Under the pieces are notes generated by a model. That model saw only the letters and a list, made by a program, of their open reading frames with translations, did not search any database and was not told the DNA's origin. From NCBI GenBank assembly GCA_002315885.1, contig DCIO01000017.1:1-16813 (forward strand): 16,813 nucleotides of DNA, given 5' to 3'. Origin of the DNA: Lentisphaeria bacterium UBA1724. GTDB lineage: Bacteria > Verrucomicrobiota > Lentisphaeria > Oligosphaerales > Oligosphaeraceae. Shown one piece after another: positions 7,258-15,773 of the stretch (position 1 is its first letter; each line of letters starts with the position of its first letter). A program made the translations under genes and the position numbers.

Positions 7258-8418
7258 ATGGCAGGAAGAATTCTCATTATCGTCGACGGCCCCGCCGCAC
7301 TCACCTACGGCACACCGATGGTGACCGCTTTGCGTCAGCGCAAATACACCGTCCAAGTCGCCCCCACTGCATATCCAGGCCCCTCCGCCACCGCATTCGT
7401 CAGCGAACTGGCCTGGACAACCCTCTCGGGACATCCCTGCAAGACCATCGAGACCCTGGATGCGGAGGCATTCCGTCAACAGGATTTGATTCTCCTGGCG
7501 CCAGTTTCCCACCAGGTGCTGGATATCTTCCTGCGTGGCAAAGCACTAGAATACCTCCAAGCCGCAGGGAAGCCCGTCCTGGCGGCAGTCCCGAGACTCT
7601 CCAGCGATCCCCAGGAAGACCCCACGGAATTCCTGGCAAAGATGCCTCCCAGGAGCATCCTCCTGCAGGGCGACACACTCCTGGACCTAGGGGCAATGGG
7701 AACCCTGAAAGCACCCTCACTGGAGGCATTGCTCTTGACAGTGGACAGCATCCTCTCCAAGAACGACCTGGCAGGAAAGCGCGTCCTCATCACCGCGGGC
7801 CCCACCGCCGAGGATATCGACCCCGTGCGCTTCCTGACGAACCGCTCCAGCGGAAAGATGGGCATCGCTCTGGCCACCGCCGCCGCACTGCGTGGCGCAG
7901 AAGTCCAGTTGGTCCATGGCCCCATCCAGACAACCGTCCCCGCATTGACCAATCTCCATGCAGTACCCGTGCGTTCCGCTGAGGAGATGCACCACGCAGT
8001 CCTGGAATGCTGGACAAATCTGGACATCGCAATTCTGGCTGCCGCGGTGGCGGATTTCCGTCCCGACCACTATGCGCCCCAGAAGATCAAGAAAGTCGAT
8101 GGACAGGCACTGATTCTGAATTTACGTCGGACGCCGGATATCCTGGCAGAGCTGGGCACATTCGAGACGCGCCCATTCCTGGTAGGCTTCGCCGCGGAAT
8201 CCGATGACGTGGAAGTCAACGCACTGCTGAAGCTCCGCAAAAAGCACTGCGATTTGATTTGCGCCAATGACATTCGAAAACCAGGCTGTGGTTTTGCCGT
8301 GGACACCAACCAAATCACACTCTACTCCCCTGAAGAAGCGCCTCTGCACCTGCCCTTGAAGCCCAAGCGGGAATTGGCAGACGATATCCTCAACGAAATC
8401 GTCCGCCGAATGAAATAG
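7258..8418 (+). CDS. coaBC: CoaBC homologue: intact CoaB (phosphopantothenoylcysteine synthetase), degenerate CoaC half
   Basis: CoaB joins 4'-phosphopantothenate to cysteine using CTP, and CoaC decarboxylates the product, in coenzyme A synthesis. Here (386 residues) the C-terminal CoaB domain, from about 163, is well kept: ITAGPTAEDIDPVRFLTNRSSGKMG at 168-192 with Asn185, ADFRPDHYAPQKIKK at 255-269 with the active-site lysine, VGFAAES at 299-305, and DLICANDIRKPGCGF at 322-336. The N-terminal flavoprotein half keeps its length and outline (LSGHP, ILLAPVS) but lacks the GGIAAYK-type FMN loop, the catalytic His, the PAMN Asn motif and the ACG cysteine; the matching stretches read LLAPVSHQVLD, AAVPRLSSDP and DLGAMGTLKAP. 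Inference: it acts as CoaB only, and decarboxylation needs another protein. The gene follows its upstream neighbour by 3 bp and precedes the esterase by 42 bp. Confidence 0.9.
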   Translation: MAGRILIIVDGPAALTYGTPMVTALRQRKYTVQVAPTAYPGPSATAFVSELAWTTLSGHPCKTIETLDAEAFRQQDLILLAPVSHQVLDIFLRGKALEYLQAAGKPVLAAVPRLSSDPQEDPTEFLAKMPPRSILLQGDTLLDLGAMGTLKAPSLEALLLTVDSILSKNDLAGKRVLITAGPTAEDIDPVRFLTNRSSGKMGIALATAAALRGAEVQLVHGPIQTTVPALTNLHAVPVRSAEEMHHAVLECWTNLDIAILAAAVADFRPDHYAPQKIKKVDGQALILNLRRTPDILAELGTFETRPFLVGFAAESDDVEVNALLKLRKKHCDLICANDIRKPGCGFAVDTNQITLYSPEEAPLHLPLKPKRELADDILNEIVRRMK

Positions 8419-8460
8419 ACCACTTTTCTTTTCCATACCAATTTTCTGGAACACCGAATC

Positions 8461-10518
8461 ATGAAAAAGCTGCAGATTCTTTTCGCATCTCTCCTGGCGT
8501 TTTCCGCCCTGGCATTCGCCCTTGAGCTGGAACTGGCGTGGATTTTCACCGACCACGCAGTCCTGCAACGTGATTTGTCTATTCCCGTCTGGGGAAACAC
8601 CGTTCCCAACGCAACGATTACCGTGGAAATCAATGGCGTCGTGGCGTGTACACACTCCTCCCGCACAGGGGAATTCCTGGTTCGTCTTCCCAAACTCCCT
8701 GCCGGCGGCCCGTACGTCCTGACCGTCACCGCAAAGGATGCCCAAGGCACCACCGCCACAGTCTCCTGCCAGGATGTCATGGTGGGTGATGTCTGGATTG
8801 CTGGCGGACAGTCCAATATGCAGTATCTGCTGGGCTCCGACTGGTCTACGGACAGCAAACTGCCCCTGGAGCAAAAAGCCCACAAGGTCAATGTCATCCA
8901 GCGTAACGAATACCTGGCGAACTGCACCCCCGAAGCCACCATCCGCGCCATCTCCGTCCCGCAGAAAGCCTCCTTCGCCCCCGAAGACAAGGTCTACGCC
9001 GTATGGAACCTCATGGACAAGCAGCACGCAGACGCACTCAGCGCCGTGGCGGCGTGGTTTGGACGGGATATCCAACTGGCCACCGGCGTCCCGGTGGGCA
9101 TCATCTCCTGCAACTGGGGCGGCACCCGCGCCGAGTCCTGGATGAGTCGCGCGGCACTCCTGGGCAACGACAAGACCAATTACAAGGTCGCCGAAAGGGA
9201 TGACTATTTCTATCAAGTCGAAAACAGCATGCTTACCGAAGAGCAGGAGAAATTGAATTATATCGAGGCGAACCACCTCGCCGACCCTGGTAACAAGGGT
9301 GTCGAACAGGGCTGGGCAAAGAGCGATTTCGATGACACTGCCTGGGTGGATTTCGAGGTCCCGGGCAGCTGGATGGCACAGAAAATCATGGGCAATGGCG
9401 CTCTTTGGGCACGAAAGACCATCCAGATTCCCGAAAATTGGGTCGGAAAGGAGCTGGTTCTGAAACTCGGAGGCATCGACAAACACGACATCACATACGT
9501 GAATGGCACCGAAGTCGGGCGCACGGGAAAGGGCTATGAAGAACAATATTGGGATACCCCCCGGGAATACCCCATCCCCGCCGCAGTCAATAACTCCACC
9601 AACCTGGTCATCGCCGTCCGGGCATTCTCCTTCCTCTATGATGGCTCCTTCAATGGCGCCAATCCCTTCTATTGCCTGGTCCTGAAAGAGACGGGAGAGC
9701 GCATCCCACTGGTCGGCAACTGGAAAGCCAAACCCGAGGTGGATTTCGGAGGGCCCTTCCGCTTCAATTCCCCCAAGCGCCTCAATGGCAATAACCCACA
9801 TACTCCCGGCATCCTCTTTGACAGCATGCTCCGACCCATCATCCCATACGGCATCCGCGGAGCCATCTGGTACCAGGGGGAAGCCAACGCCAGCGGACGC
9901 GAGGAGGCCATCGCATATCGCAGCGTCCTGGCCTCCATGATCAAAGACTGGCGCTACCAGTGGGCACAGGGAGATTTCCCCTTCGTGCAGGTCCAGTTGG
10001 CCGCATATACCCAAGCCGTCCCATACAGCGACTTCCAAAGCTGGCCCTTTTTGCGGGAATCACAGCTGAAAATCTGCGAGGATTTGCCCAATGTCTATCT
10101 GGCTACCGCAATCGACATCGGTGAGGCATACGACATCCATCCCCAGAACAAGAAGGAAGTGGGCAGACGACTGGCAGAAACCGTCCTCCATCATGTCTAT
10201 GGCAAACAGGACGTCGTCCCCTTCGGACCAATCTACAAAGAATGCACCATCGAAGGCAACTCCATCCGAATTTCCTTCACCAATGCAAAGGGACTCTATT
10301 TCAAGGACGGCACCGCAAAAGGGTTCTATATCGCAGGACGGGACATGAAATTCGTCTTCGCGGATGACGTTACCATCGATGGCGAAACCATCGTCGTAAA
10401 AGCCAGGGGCCTCGCCACTCCTCCCGTAGCCGTCCGATACGCCTGGTCAAACAACCCCGACGGAAGCCTCTACAACGGCGCGGACCTCCCCGCCTCCAGC
10501 TTTAGAACCGATAAATAA
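8461..10518 (+). CDS. Secreted sialate O-acetylesterase
   Basis: This 685-residue SGNH-type esterase probably removes O-acetyl groups from sialic acids or other acetylated glycans outside the cytoplasm. An N-terminal signal peptide (MKKLQILFASLLAFSALAFA) comes first, then a beta-sandwich with the family's FTDHAVLQRDLSIPVWG (residues about 29-45). GDVWIAGGQSNMQY holds the nucleophile Ser118. A GH2-like galactose-binding insert lies at about 283-403 (DDTAWVDFEVPGSW, WARKTIQIP, YVNGTEVG). IRGAIWYQGEANA (Trp470-Glu474) and DIHPQNKKEVGRRLA, with the catalytic Asp558 and His560, complete the active site. Length is normal for the family, and all key residues are present. The start at 8461 is fixed by the signal peptide; only a weak CTGGA precedes it. 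Substrate could also be acetylated xylan or pectin. Its link to the two upstream genes is by spacing only. Confidence 0.93.
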   Translation: MKKLQILFASLLAFSALAFALELELAWIFTDHAVLQRDLSIPVWGNTVPNATITVEINGVVACTHSSRTGEFLVRLPKLPAGGPYVLTVTAKDAQGTTATVSCQDVMVGDVWIAGGQSNMQYLLGSDWSTDSKLPLEQKAHKVNVIQRNEYLANCTPEATIRAISVPQKASFAPEDKVYAVWNLMDKQHADALSAVAAWFGRDIQLATGVPVGIISCNWGGTRAESWMSRAALLGNDKTNYKVAERDDYFYQVENSMLTEEQEKLNYIEANHLADPGNKGVEQGWAKSDFDDTAWVDFEVPGSWMAQKIMGNGALWARKTIQIPENWVGKELVLKLGGIDKHDITYVNGTEVGRTGKGYEEQYWDTPREYPIPAAVNNSTNLVIAVRAFSFLYDGSFNGANPFYCLVLKETGERIPLVGNWKAKPEVDFGGPFRFNSPKRLNGNNPHTPGILFDSMLRPIIPYGIRGAIWYQGEANASGREEAIAYRSVLASMIKDWRYQWAQGDFPFVQVQLAAYTQAVPYSDFQSWPFLRESQLKICEDLPNVYLATAIDIGEAYDIHPQNKKEVGRRLAETVLHHVYGKQDVVPFGPIYKECTIEGNSIRISFTNAKGLYFKDGTAKGFYIAGRDMKFVFADDVTIDGETIVVKARGLATPPVAVRYAWSNNPDGSLYNGADLPASSFRTDK

Positions 10519-10534
10519 CCGAACCTTTTCTACA

Positions 10535-10560
10535 CGCCAGAGGACAGTTTTCCCCTGGCG
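10535..10560 (+). terminator. Stem-loop after the esterase, possible terminator
   Basis: CGCCAG (10535-10540) pairs with CTGGCG (10555-10560), and after one A-C mismatch GG pairs with CC. It starts 16 bp past the stop. The T-run ATTTTT comes about 10 bp after the stem, too far for a classic intrinsic terminator, so this call is tentative. Confidence 0.4.
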
Positions 10561-10638
10561 CTTCAAGTCAATTTTTCATACGAAATTATATTACCTAAAA
10601 TTTCCTTTCATTACAATAAAACTCTAAATTCATTCACC
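10561..10638 (+). promoter_or_regulatory. AT-rich leader, likely promoter region of the yhiI-rbbA-yhhJ operon
   Basis: This stretch is far more AT-rich than the flanking genes and follows a possible terminator, so transcription of the export operon most likely begins here. Two -10-like hexamers are visible, TATATT at 10587-10592 and TACAAT at 10612-10617. Neither has a good -35 element at 16-18 bp; TTCAAG at 10562 is 19 bp from the first. No Shine-Dalgarno site precedes the ATG. Confidence 0.35.
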
Positions 10639-11715
10639 ATGAGCAAGAAAATCATCAAAGCAATTGTCGTCATCGTCGTCCTAGCAGTCGTCTATTTTGC
10701 CTACAGCCAGTATCAGGCTGCCCAGGCCGCCGAGCGTGCCAAATTCGCCACCGGCAATGGTCGTCTGGAAGCCACGGAAGTCTATGTCACCTCCGACTTG
10801 GGCGGTGAAATCGCGGAAATCCTGGTGGAGCGCGGTGCGTTGGTCAAGAAAGGCGACTTGCTGGTGAAGATGGACACCCGCCGTCTCCGCGCCAATCGCG
10901 CCTCCGCCGTCGCCAAGATGGAGTCCAAGAAGGCCGTCAAGCAGAGTGAAGAGGCCAATGTCCAGGTCGCCCAGTGCGAAGTCACCGTTGCCCAGGCTGG
11001 CATTGAGCAGCAGAAGAGCCTCCTGGTTGCCGTCCAGAGCCGCTATGAGCGCGTGAAGGGCCTGGTTGCCAAGGAAGCCGAGACCCAGCAGACCCTGGAA
11101 AATGCCCAGGCCAACTACGAGTCCACCAAAGCACAGTATGAGGCCGCCGAAGCCACCCTGGCACAGAAGCAGGCCAATCTGGCAGTCTCCCAGGCGAAAG
11201 TCGCCGAAGCCGCCGCAGATATCGCGGAAGCCGAAGCTGACATCGCCAGCATCGATGTGGATTTGGAAAAATCCAACCTCTACGCTTCCCGTGATGGCCG
11301 CATCCAGTATAACCTGGCCTACGCAGGTGAAGTCATCTCCGCTGGCGGCCGTGTCCTGAATCTGGCTGATATGACCGACGTCTATCTGGCGTTCTTCCTG
11401 CCTGCTCGCCAGGCCGGCAAGCTGGCCATCGGCACCGAAGCCCGCATCGTCCTAGACGCACTCCCCCAGTATCCCATCCCCGCCGCAATCACCTTCGTGG
11501 CCAGCACTGCCCAGTTCACCCCCAAGACCGTGGAAACCGAGGTCGAGCGTGAAAAGCTGATGTTCCGTGTCGAGGCACGGGTGGACGAGACTCTCTTGCA
11601 GAAGCACATCGAGTACATCAAGACCGGTATGCCTGGCGTGGCATGGGTCAAGCTGGATGACGGCACCGAATGGCCCGCCAACCTCCAGTTCAACGTCCCC
11701 GCCGAAAACAACTAA
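10639..11715 (+). CDS. yhiI: HlyD-family membrane fusion protein, YhiI-like
   Basis: The 358-residue periplasmic adaptor is anchored by one N-terminal helix (about 5-21) and should link the inner-membrane ABC complex to the cell envelope. The first half of the lipoyl domain has NGRLEATEVYVTSDLGGEI (40-58) and ends near VKMDTRRL (77-83). A long Ala/Glu/Gln-rich coiled-coil hairpin spans about 85-210. The second lipoyl half begins at ASRDGRIQYNLAYAGEV, and the beta-barrel part holds FVASTAQFTPKTVET and a MPGVAWVKLDDG-type end. As I recall E. coli YhiI (355 residues), the segments DGR-QY, AGGRVLN, FVAS-AQFTPKTVET and KTG-PGVAWV align closely, which singles it out among HlyD proteins. It is first in the operon, 21 bp before rbbA. 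No outer-membrane TolC-type gene is in the window. Confidence 0.93.
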   Translation: MSKKIIKAIVVIVVLAVVYFAYSQYQAAQAAERAKFATGNGRLEATEVYVTSDLGGEIAEILVERGALVKKGDLLVKMDTRRLRANRASAVAKMESKKAVKQSEEANVQVAQCEVTVAQAGIEQQKSLLVAVQSRYERVKGLVAKEAETQQTLENAQANYESTKAQYEAAEATLAQKQANLAVSQAKVAEAAADIAEAEADIASIDVDLEKSNLYASRDGRIQYNLAYAGEVISAGGRVLNLADMTDVYLAFFLPARQAGKLAIGTEARIVLDALPQYPIPAAITFVASTAQFTPKTVETEVEREKLMFRVEARVDETLLQKHIEYIKTGMPGVAWVKLDDGTEWPANLQFNVPAENN

Positions 11716-11736
11716 TTCCGAAGCCCCTCTCCCATC

Positions 11737-14496
11737 ATGTCGGAACAGCAAGACTATGTGGTGCGCCTTAACGGCGTATCCATGTCCTACGGCAAAGTCC
11801 AGGCACTGAGGAATCTCTCCCTGCAGATTCCCGCCCGGACTTTCGTGGGACTCATCGGCCCTGACGGCGTCGGCAAATCCAGTATGCTCTCGTTGGTTAC
11901 TGGTGCGCATGCCATGCCTGAGGAGGGCGAACTGACCGTCCTGGGCGGCGATATGCGCAGCAAGGCCCATCGTGACCTGGTCTGCCCCAAGATCGCATAC
12001 ATGCCCCAGGGCCTGGGCAAGAATCTCTATTTTACTCTGACCGTCGAGGAGAATCTGCAGTTCTTTGCGGGACTCTTCGGACACAACCAGGCGGAAGCGC
12101 GCAAACGCATCGACCGCCTTACGAAGAGCACTGGCCTCTATCGCTTCCTGAACCGCCCCGCAGGCAAACTCTCCGGCGGTATGAAACAGAAACTGGGACT
12201 CTGCTGCTCCCTGATTCACGACCCCGATCTGTTGGTGCTGGACGAACCCACCACCGGCGTCGACCCACTGGCAAGACGACAATTCTGGGACCTGGTGGAC
12301 AATGTCCGCATTCAGCAGCCCCAGATGAGTGTCATCGTGGCTACCGCATATATGGACGAGGCACAGCGCTTTGACTGGCTGGTGGCAATGGATGACGGAC
12401 AGGTCCTGGCCACAGGCACCCCGAAAGAACTCCTGGAGCGCACGGGCCAGCCCAACCTGGATGCCGCCTTTATCAAGTTGCTTCCCGAGGAAAAGCAGGC
12501 GGGGCACAAGGACCTGATTGTCCCACCACTGGAAATTCCTTCGGATACCACGGGATATTCCATTGAAGCCAATGGCCTGACCAAGCGCTTCGGTGATTTC
12601 ACCGCAGTGGACCACGTCAGCTTCCAGATTCGTCGTGGTGAAATCTTCGGCTTCCTGGGCTCCAATGGCTGTGGCAAGACCACCACCATGCGTATGCTCA
12701 CGGGACTGCTCACACCAACCGAAGGCGAAGCGAAACTCTTCGGGCAGAAACTGGATGCAGAGAACCTGGAGACTCGACTCCACATCGGGTATATGACACA
12801 GCTCTTCTCCCTCTACAACGAGCTGACCGTCTACCAGAACCTCCAACTCTATGCGCGACTCTGCCGCATCCCCGAAAAAGAAATTGCAGAACGCATCGAG
12901 GGAATGATCAACCGCTTCGGACTGAATGAAATCCGAAATACCACGCCCGAGTCCCTGCCGCTGGGCATGAAACAGCGACTCTCTCTGGCGGCCGCCGCTA
13001 TCCACAACCCCGATATCCTCATCCTGGACGAACCGACCTCCGGCGTCGACCCCGTCGCACGAGACTCCTTCTGGGAACTCATCATCGAACTCTCCCGACG
13101 GGATCACGTGACCATCTTCATCACCACACACTTCATGAACGAGGCCGAACGATGCGACCGAATCTCCCTGATGCACGCAGGACGGTCACTGGCTTGTGAC
13201 GCCCCCCAGAAGCTGGTGGAAGAACGGAAGGCCAAAACCCTGGAAGAGGCATTCATCGGCTATCTGGAGGACGCAGACCCCGTCTCCGCCGCCTCCGACA
13301 AGCTGGAAAATGCGGAACCCGAACCAGTGAAGGAAGTCAAGCCCAAGACGGGCCTGGCGAAATTCTTCGACAAGTACTTCAATCTGAAGCGCGTCGCCAC
13401 CTGCTGCTGGCGAGAGACTCTGGAGTTGATGCGGGACCCCATCCGTATGACTCTGGCCACCTTCGGCGCAGTCATCCTGATGCTGGTCATGGGCTATGGC
13501 ATCACATTGGATGTGGAAGACCTGAAATTCGCCGTCTATGACGAAGACCAGAGTCTCACCAGCATCCACTACGCCCAGAACATCACGGGGTCCATCTACT
13601 TCAAGGAAATGCCACCCGTCCACAGCCTGGACGAAATGGAGAACAGGCTACGGGAGGGCGATGTCTCCCTTGTAGTCCAAATCCCCATGAACTTCGGAAA
13701 GGACGTCCAACGAGGGGCATGCCCACAAGTCGCCTATTGGATTGACGGTGCCGACCCCGGCCGCGCCGAGACTATCGTCGGCTACGTGGAGGGCATCCAC
13801 AGCCTCTGGCTCAACGAACAGAACCAGCGCGCCAATGGCGCATCTGCGGGGCTCTTCGATCTGGAGACACGGAACCGCTACAACCCCGATGTCAAGTCCT
13901 TGCCTGCCATGGTGCCTTGCGTCATGCCGCTGCTGTTGCTGATGATTCCCGCCATCCTGGCCGCCCTGGCAATCGTCCGCGAAAAGGAAATGGGCTCCAT
14001 CATCAACCTCTATGTAACACCGCTAAGCCGTGGAGAATTCATGATCGGGAAACAGCTCCCGTACATCTTCTTCTCCATGATTAGCTTCGTCATCCTGCTT
14101 CTAATGTCGGTCTTCCTTTTCAAGGTGCCCATCAAAGGAAGCACCGCGACGCTCTTCCTGGCGTTGTTCCTCTACACCATCATCACCACGGGAATGGGCC
14201 TGCTTGCCTCCTCCGTCACAAAGAGCCAGATTGCGGTCATCTTCCTGACCATGATTGGCACAATGTTGCCCGCGGAGCAGTATTGCGGATTGATCAACCC
14301 CGTCTCCTCCCTCCAGGGCGGAGGACGACTCATCGGCGAGCTCTATCCCACCTCACACATGTTCACCATCAGCCGCGGAATCTTCAACAAGGCACTGGAA
14401 TTCGGTGACCTGACCAGCCCAATCATGAAGCTGCTCATCACGATTCCTATCCTGCTGACGATCTGCATCCTACTGCAGAAAAAACAGGAGTCCTAA
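11737..14496 (+). CDS. rbbA: RbbA-type ABC transporter: two ATPase domains fused to an ABC-2 permease
   Basis: This 919-residue protein matches E. coli RbbA (YhiH, 911 residues, a ribosome-associated ATPase and putative transporter) along its whole length. NBD1: Walker A GPDGVGKSS at 41-49, Q-loop Gln91, signature LSGGM at 145-149, Walker B LLVLDE ending at Glu170, but ATAYMDEA where other ABC proteins have the switch His (Ala204). NBD2: Walker A GSNGCGKTT at 308-316, Q-loop Gln355, signature altered to LPLGM at 407-411, Walker B LILDE ending at Glu432, and His465 kept. A charged linker (about 505-545) leads to the permease: one helix near 571-588, a large outer loop (about 590-720), then about five helices to the end. 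The cargo is unknown. It stands 21 bp after yhiI and ends 1 bp before yhhJ, so the three genes are one transcript. No Shine-Dalgarno site is seen at its start. Confidence 0.96.
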   Translation: MSEQQDYVVRLNGVSMSYGKVQALRNLSLQIPARTFVGLIGPDGVGKSSMLSLVTGAHAMPEEGELTVLGGDMRSKAHRDLVCPKIAYMPQGLGKNLYFTLTVEENLQFFAGLFGHNQAEARKRIDRLTKSTGLYRFLNRPAGKLSGGMKQKLGLCCSLIHDPDLLVLDEPTTGVDPLARRQFWDLVDNVRIQQPQMSVIVATAYMDEAQRFDWLVAMDDGQVLATGTPKELLERTGQPNLDAAFIKLLPEEKQAGHKDLIVPPLEIPSDTTGYSIEANGLTKRFGDFTAVDHVSFQIRRGEIFGFLGSNGCGKTTTMRMLTGLLTPTEGEAKLFGQKLDAENLETRLHIGYMTQLFSLYNELTVYQNLQLYARLCRIPEKEIAERIEGMINRFGLNEIRNTTPESLPLGMKQRLSLAAAAIHNPDILILDEPTSGVDPVARDSFWELIIELSRRDHVTIFITTHFMNEAERCDRISLMHAGRSLACDAPQKLVEERKAKTLEEAFIGYLEDADPVSAASDKLENAEPEPVKEVKPKTGLAKFFDKYFNLKRVATCCWRETLELMRDPIRMTLATFGAVILMLVMGYGITLDVEDLKFAVYDEDQSLTSIHYAQNITGSIYFKEMPPVHSLDEMENRLREGDVSLVVQIPMNFGKDVQRGACPQVAYWIDGADPGRAETIVGYVEGIHSLWLNEQNQRANGASAGLFDLETRNRYNPDVKSLPAMVPCVMPLLLLMIPAILAALAIVREKEMGSIINLYVTPLSRGEFMIGKQLPYIFFSMISFVILLLMSVFLFKVPIKGSTATLFLALFLYTIITTGMGLLASSVTKSQIAVIFLTMIGTMLPAEQYCGLINPVSSLQGGGRLIGELYPTSHMFTISRGIFNKALEFGDLTSPIMKLLITIPILLTICILLQKKQES
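14486..14490 (+). promoter_or_regulatory. Shine-Dalgarno site of yhhJ
   Basis: AGGAG lies 7 nt before the ATG at 14498, inside the last codons of rbbA. It is the best ribosome binding site in the window and, with a 1-bp gap between stop and start, points to translational coupling of the two permease proteins. Confidence 0.7.
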
Positions 14497-14497
14497 A

Positions 14498-15613
14498 ATG
14501 AGATACTGCCTAAAGAACATCTACTACCTGGGAGTGAAGGAACTCCAGGGACTCCTGCGGGACAAGCTGCTGATTCTGCTCATCATCTACAGCTTCTCCC
14601 TGCAGCTCTACACTGTCAAGACTTCATCCACCGACACCATCAGCGACGCCGCAGTCGCCATCATCGATAATGATGGCTCACAACTCTCCAAGCGACTCGT
14701 TGACGGCATCGCACCGCCCTACTTCCTGGTCCCCAAGGCCATCAACTACGAAGAAATCGATGCCAGCATGGACCGCGGCGACTATACCTTCGTCATCGTC
14801 ATTCCCAACAACTTCGAACGGGATGTACAGGCGGGGAATTGTCCCGAAATCCAGCTCAATGTGGACGCGACGCGCATGGGTCAGGCCTTCACTGGCGCGG
14901 GGTATATCCAGCAGATATTCAACCAGGAGACACGGGATTTTCTCCACGACAGTGGCGTCAACATACAGACCTTAGCGGAGGTCAACATCCGCAATCGCTT
15001 CAATCCTAACCTAACGGGCAGCTGGTTTGATGTGCTGATGCAGCTGGCGAATTCGGTCACCATGTTCGCCATCATCCTGACAGGTGCGGCGTTGATTCGA
15101 GAGCGTGAGCGCGGCACCCTGGAACACCTGATGGTAATGCCTGTGACAGCCTTCCAGATCATGGCATCCAAGGTCTGGTCCATGACGGTGGTGGTCTTCC
15201 TGGCCACTGGCGTGTCCCTGCTTCTGGTGGTCAAGTGGTGGCTTGACATTCCGACCATGGGCAATCTGTGGCTCTTCATGGGCGGCGTGGCCTTGCACCT
15301 CTTTGCCATGACCGCCATGGGCATCTTCCTGGCCTGCGTCGCCGAGAGTATGCCACAGCTGGGTATGCTCATGATTCTGGTGCTATTGCCCCTGCAGATG
15401 CTCTCCGGTGGTTCCACGCCCCGCGAAAGCATGCCTGACTTCGTGCAGAACGTGATGTTGCTGGCTCCCACCACACACTTCAACATCATTGCACAGGGAG
15501 TGCTCTTTAGAGGAGCGAACCTCCTGGACATCTGGAAGGAGTATCTCTGGATCGCAGGCATCGGAAGCGTCTTCTACACCTACTCACTCTCCAAATTCCG
15601 CAAGTCACTCTAA
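14498..15613 (+). CDS. yhhJ: ABC-2 type permease, YhhJ-like
   Basis: This 371-residue inner-membrane permease has no ATPase of its own and should pair with the permease part of RbbA. One helix at about 23-40 is followed by a large periplasmic domain (about 41-175) with NVDATRMGQAFTGAGYIQ near 121. Then come about five helices (roughly 177-200, 228-246, 256-280, 285-303, 345-362). RERERGTLEHLMVMP at 201-215 is the cytoplasmic coupling segment typical of ABC-2 permeases, and LLPLQMLSGGSTPRESMP at 287-304 is nearly the same in E. coli YhhJ as I recall it (about 374 residues). The start is fixed by AGGAG. It is the last gene of the operon, with a stem-loop after the stop. Nothing appears truncated. 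Confidence 0.95.
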   Translation: MRYCLKNIYYLGVKELQGLLRDKLLILLIIYSFSLQLYTVKTSSTDTISDAAVAIIDNDGSQLSKRLVDGIAPPYFLVPKAINYEEIDASMDRGDYTFVIVIPNNFERDVQAGNCPEIQLNVDATRMGQAFTGAGYIQQIFNQETRDFLHDSGVNIQTLAEVNIRNRFNPNLTGSWFDVLMQLANSVTMFAIILTGAALIRERERGTLEHLMVMPVTAFQIMASKVWSMTVVVFLATGVSLLLVVKWWLDIPTMGNLWLFMGGVALHLFAMTAMGIFLACVAESMPQLGMLMILVLLPLQMLSGGSTPRESMPDFVQNVMLLAPTTHFNIIAQGVLFRGANLLDIWKEYLWIAGIGSVFYTYSLSKFRKSL

Positions 15614-15633
15614 TTCATAGAGACTCTGATACC

Positions 15634-15670
15634 AAACGCCGCTGGATGCCAAACACACCCAACGGCGTTT
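15634..15670 (+). terminator. Stem-loop terminator candidate after yhhJ
   Basis: AAACGCCG (15634-15641) pairs perfectly with CGGCGTTT (15663-15670) over 8 bp, with a 21-nt loop. The stem ends in a run of T (GTTTTA). It begins 20 bp after the yhhJ stop, where the operon would be expected to end. The long loop lowers confidence. Confidence 0.5.
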
Positions 15671-15673
15671 TAC

Positions 15674-15767
15674 AATTCTCAATGCTCAATGCTCAATGCT
15701 CAATGCTCAATTCATCCAAATTCCATTGCATTGAGAATTGAGAATTGAGAATTGAGAATTGAGAATT
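15674..15767. repeat. Inverted pair of heptanucleotide arrays
   Basis: The left array (15674-15711) has one AATTCTC, four AATGCTC and a partial copy. The right array (15733-15767) has five perfect GAGAATT copies, preceded by GCATT. GAGAATT is the reverse complement of AATTCTC, so the arrays are inverted copies that differ by one base per unit. CAATTCTCAATGC at 15673-15685 has its exact reverse complement at 15728-15740. The two arms could fold into a long imperfect hairpin. The right array runs into TTAAAAAAATG, the same junction as at the htpG start. Confidence 0.9.
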
Positions 15768-15773
15768 AAAAAA

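Noticed and set aside
15759..15773. TTG start adding five residues to the DMT transporter
   Set aside because: The codons lie in the last GAGAATT repeats and the A-run; the ATG at 15774 gives a normal membrane-protein N-terminus.
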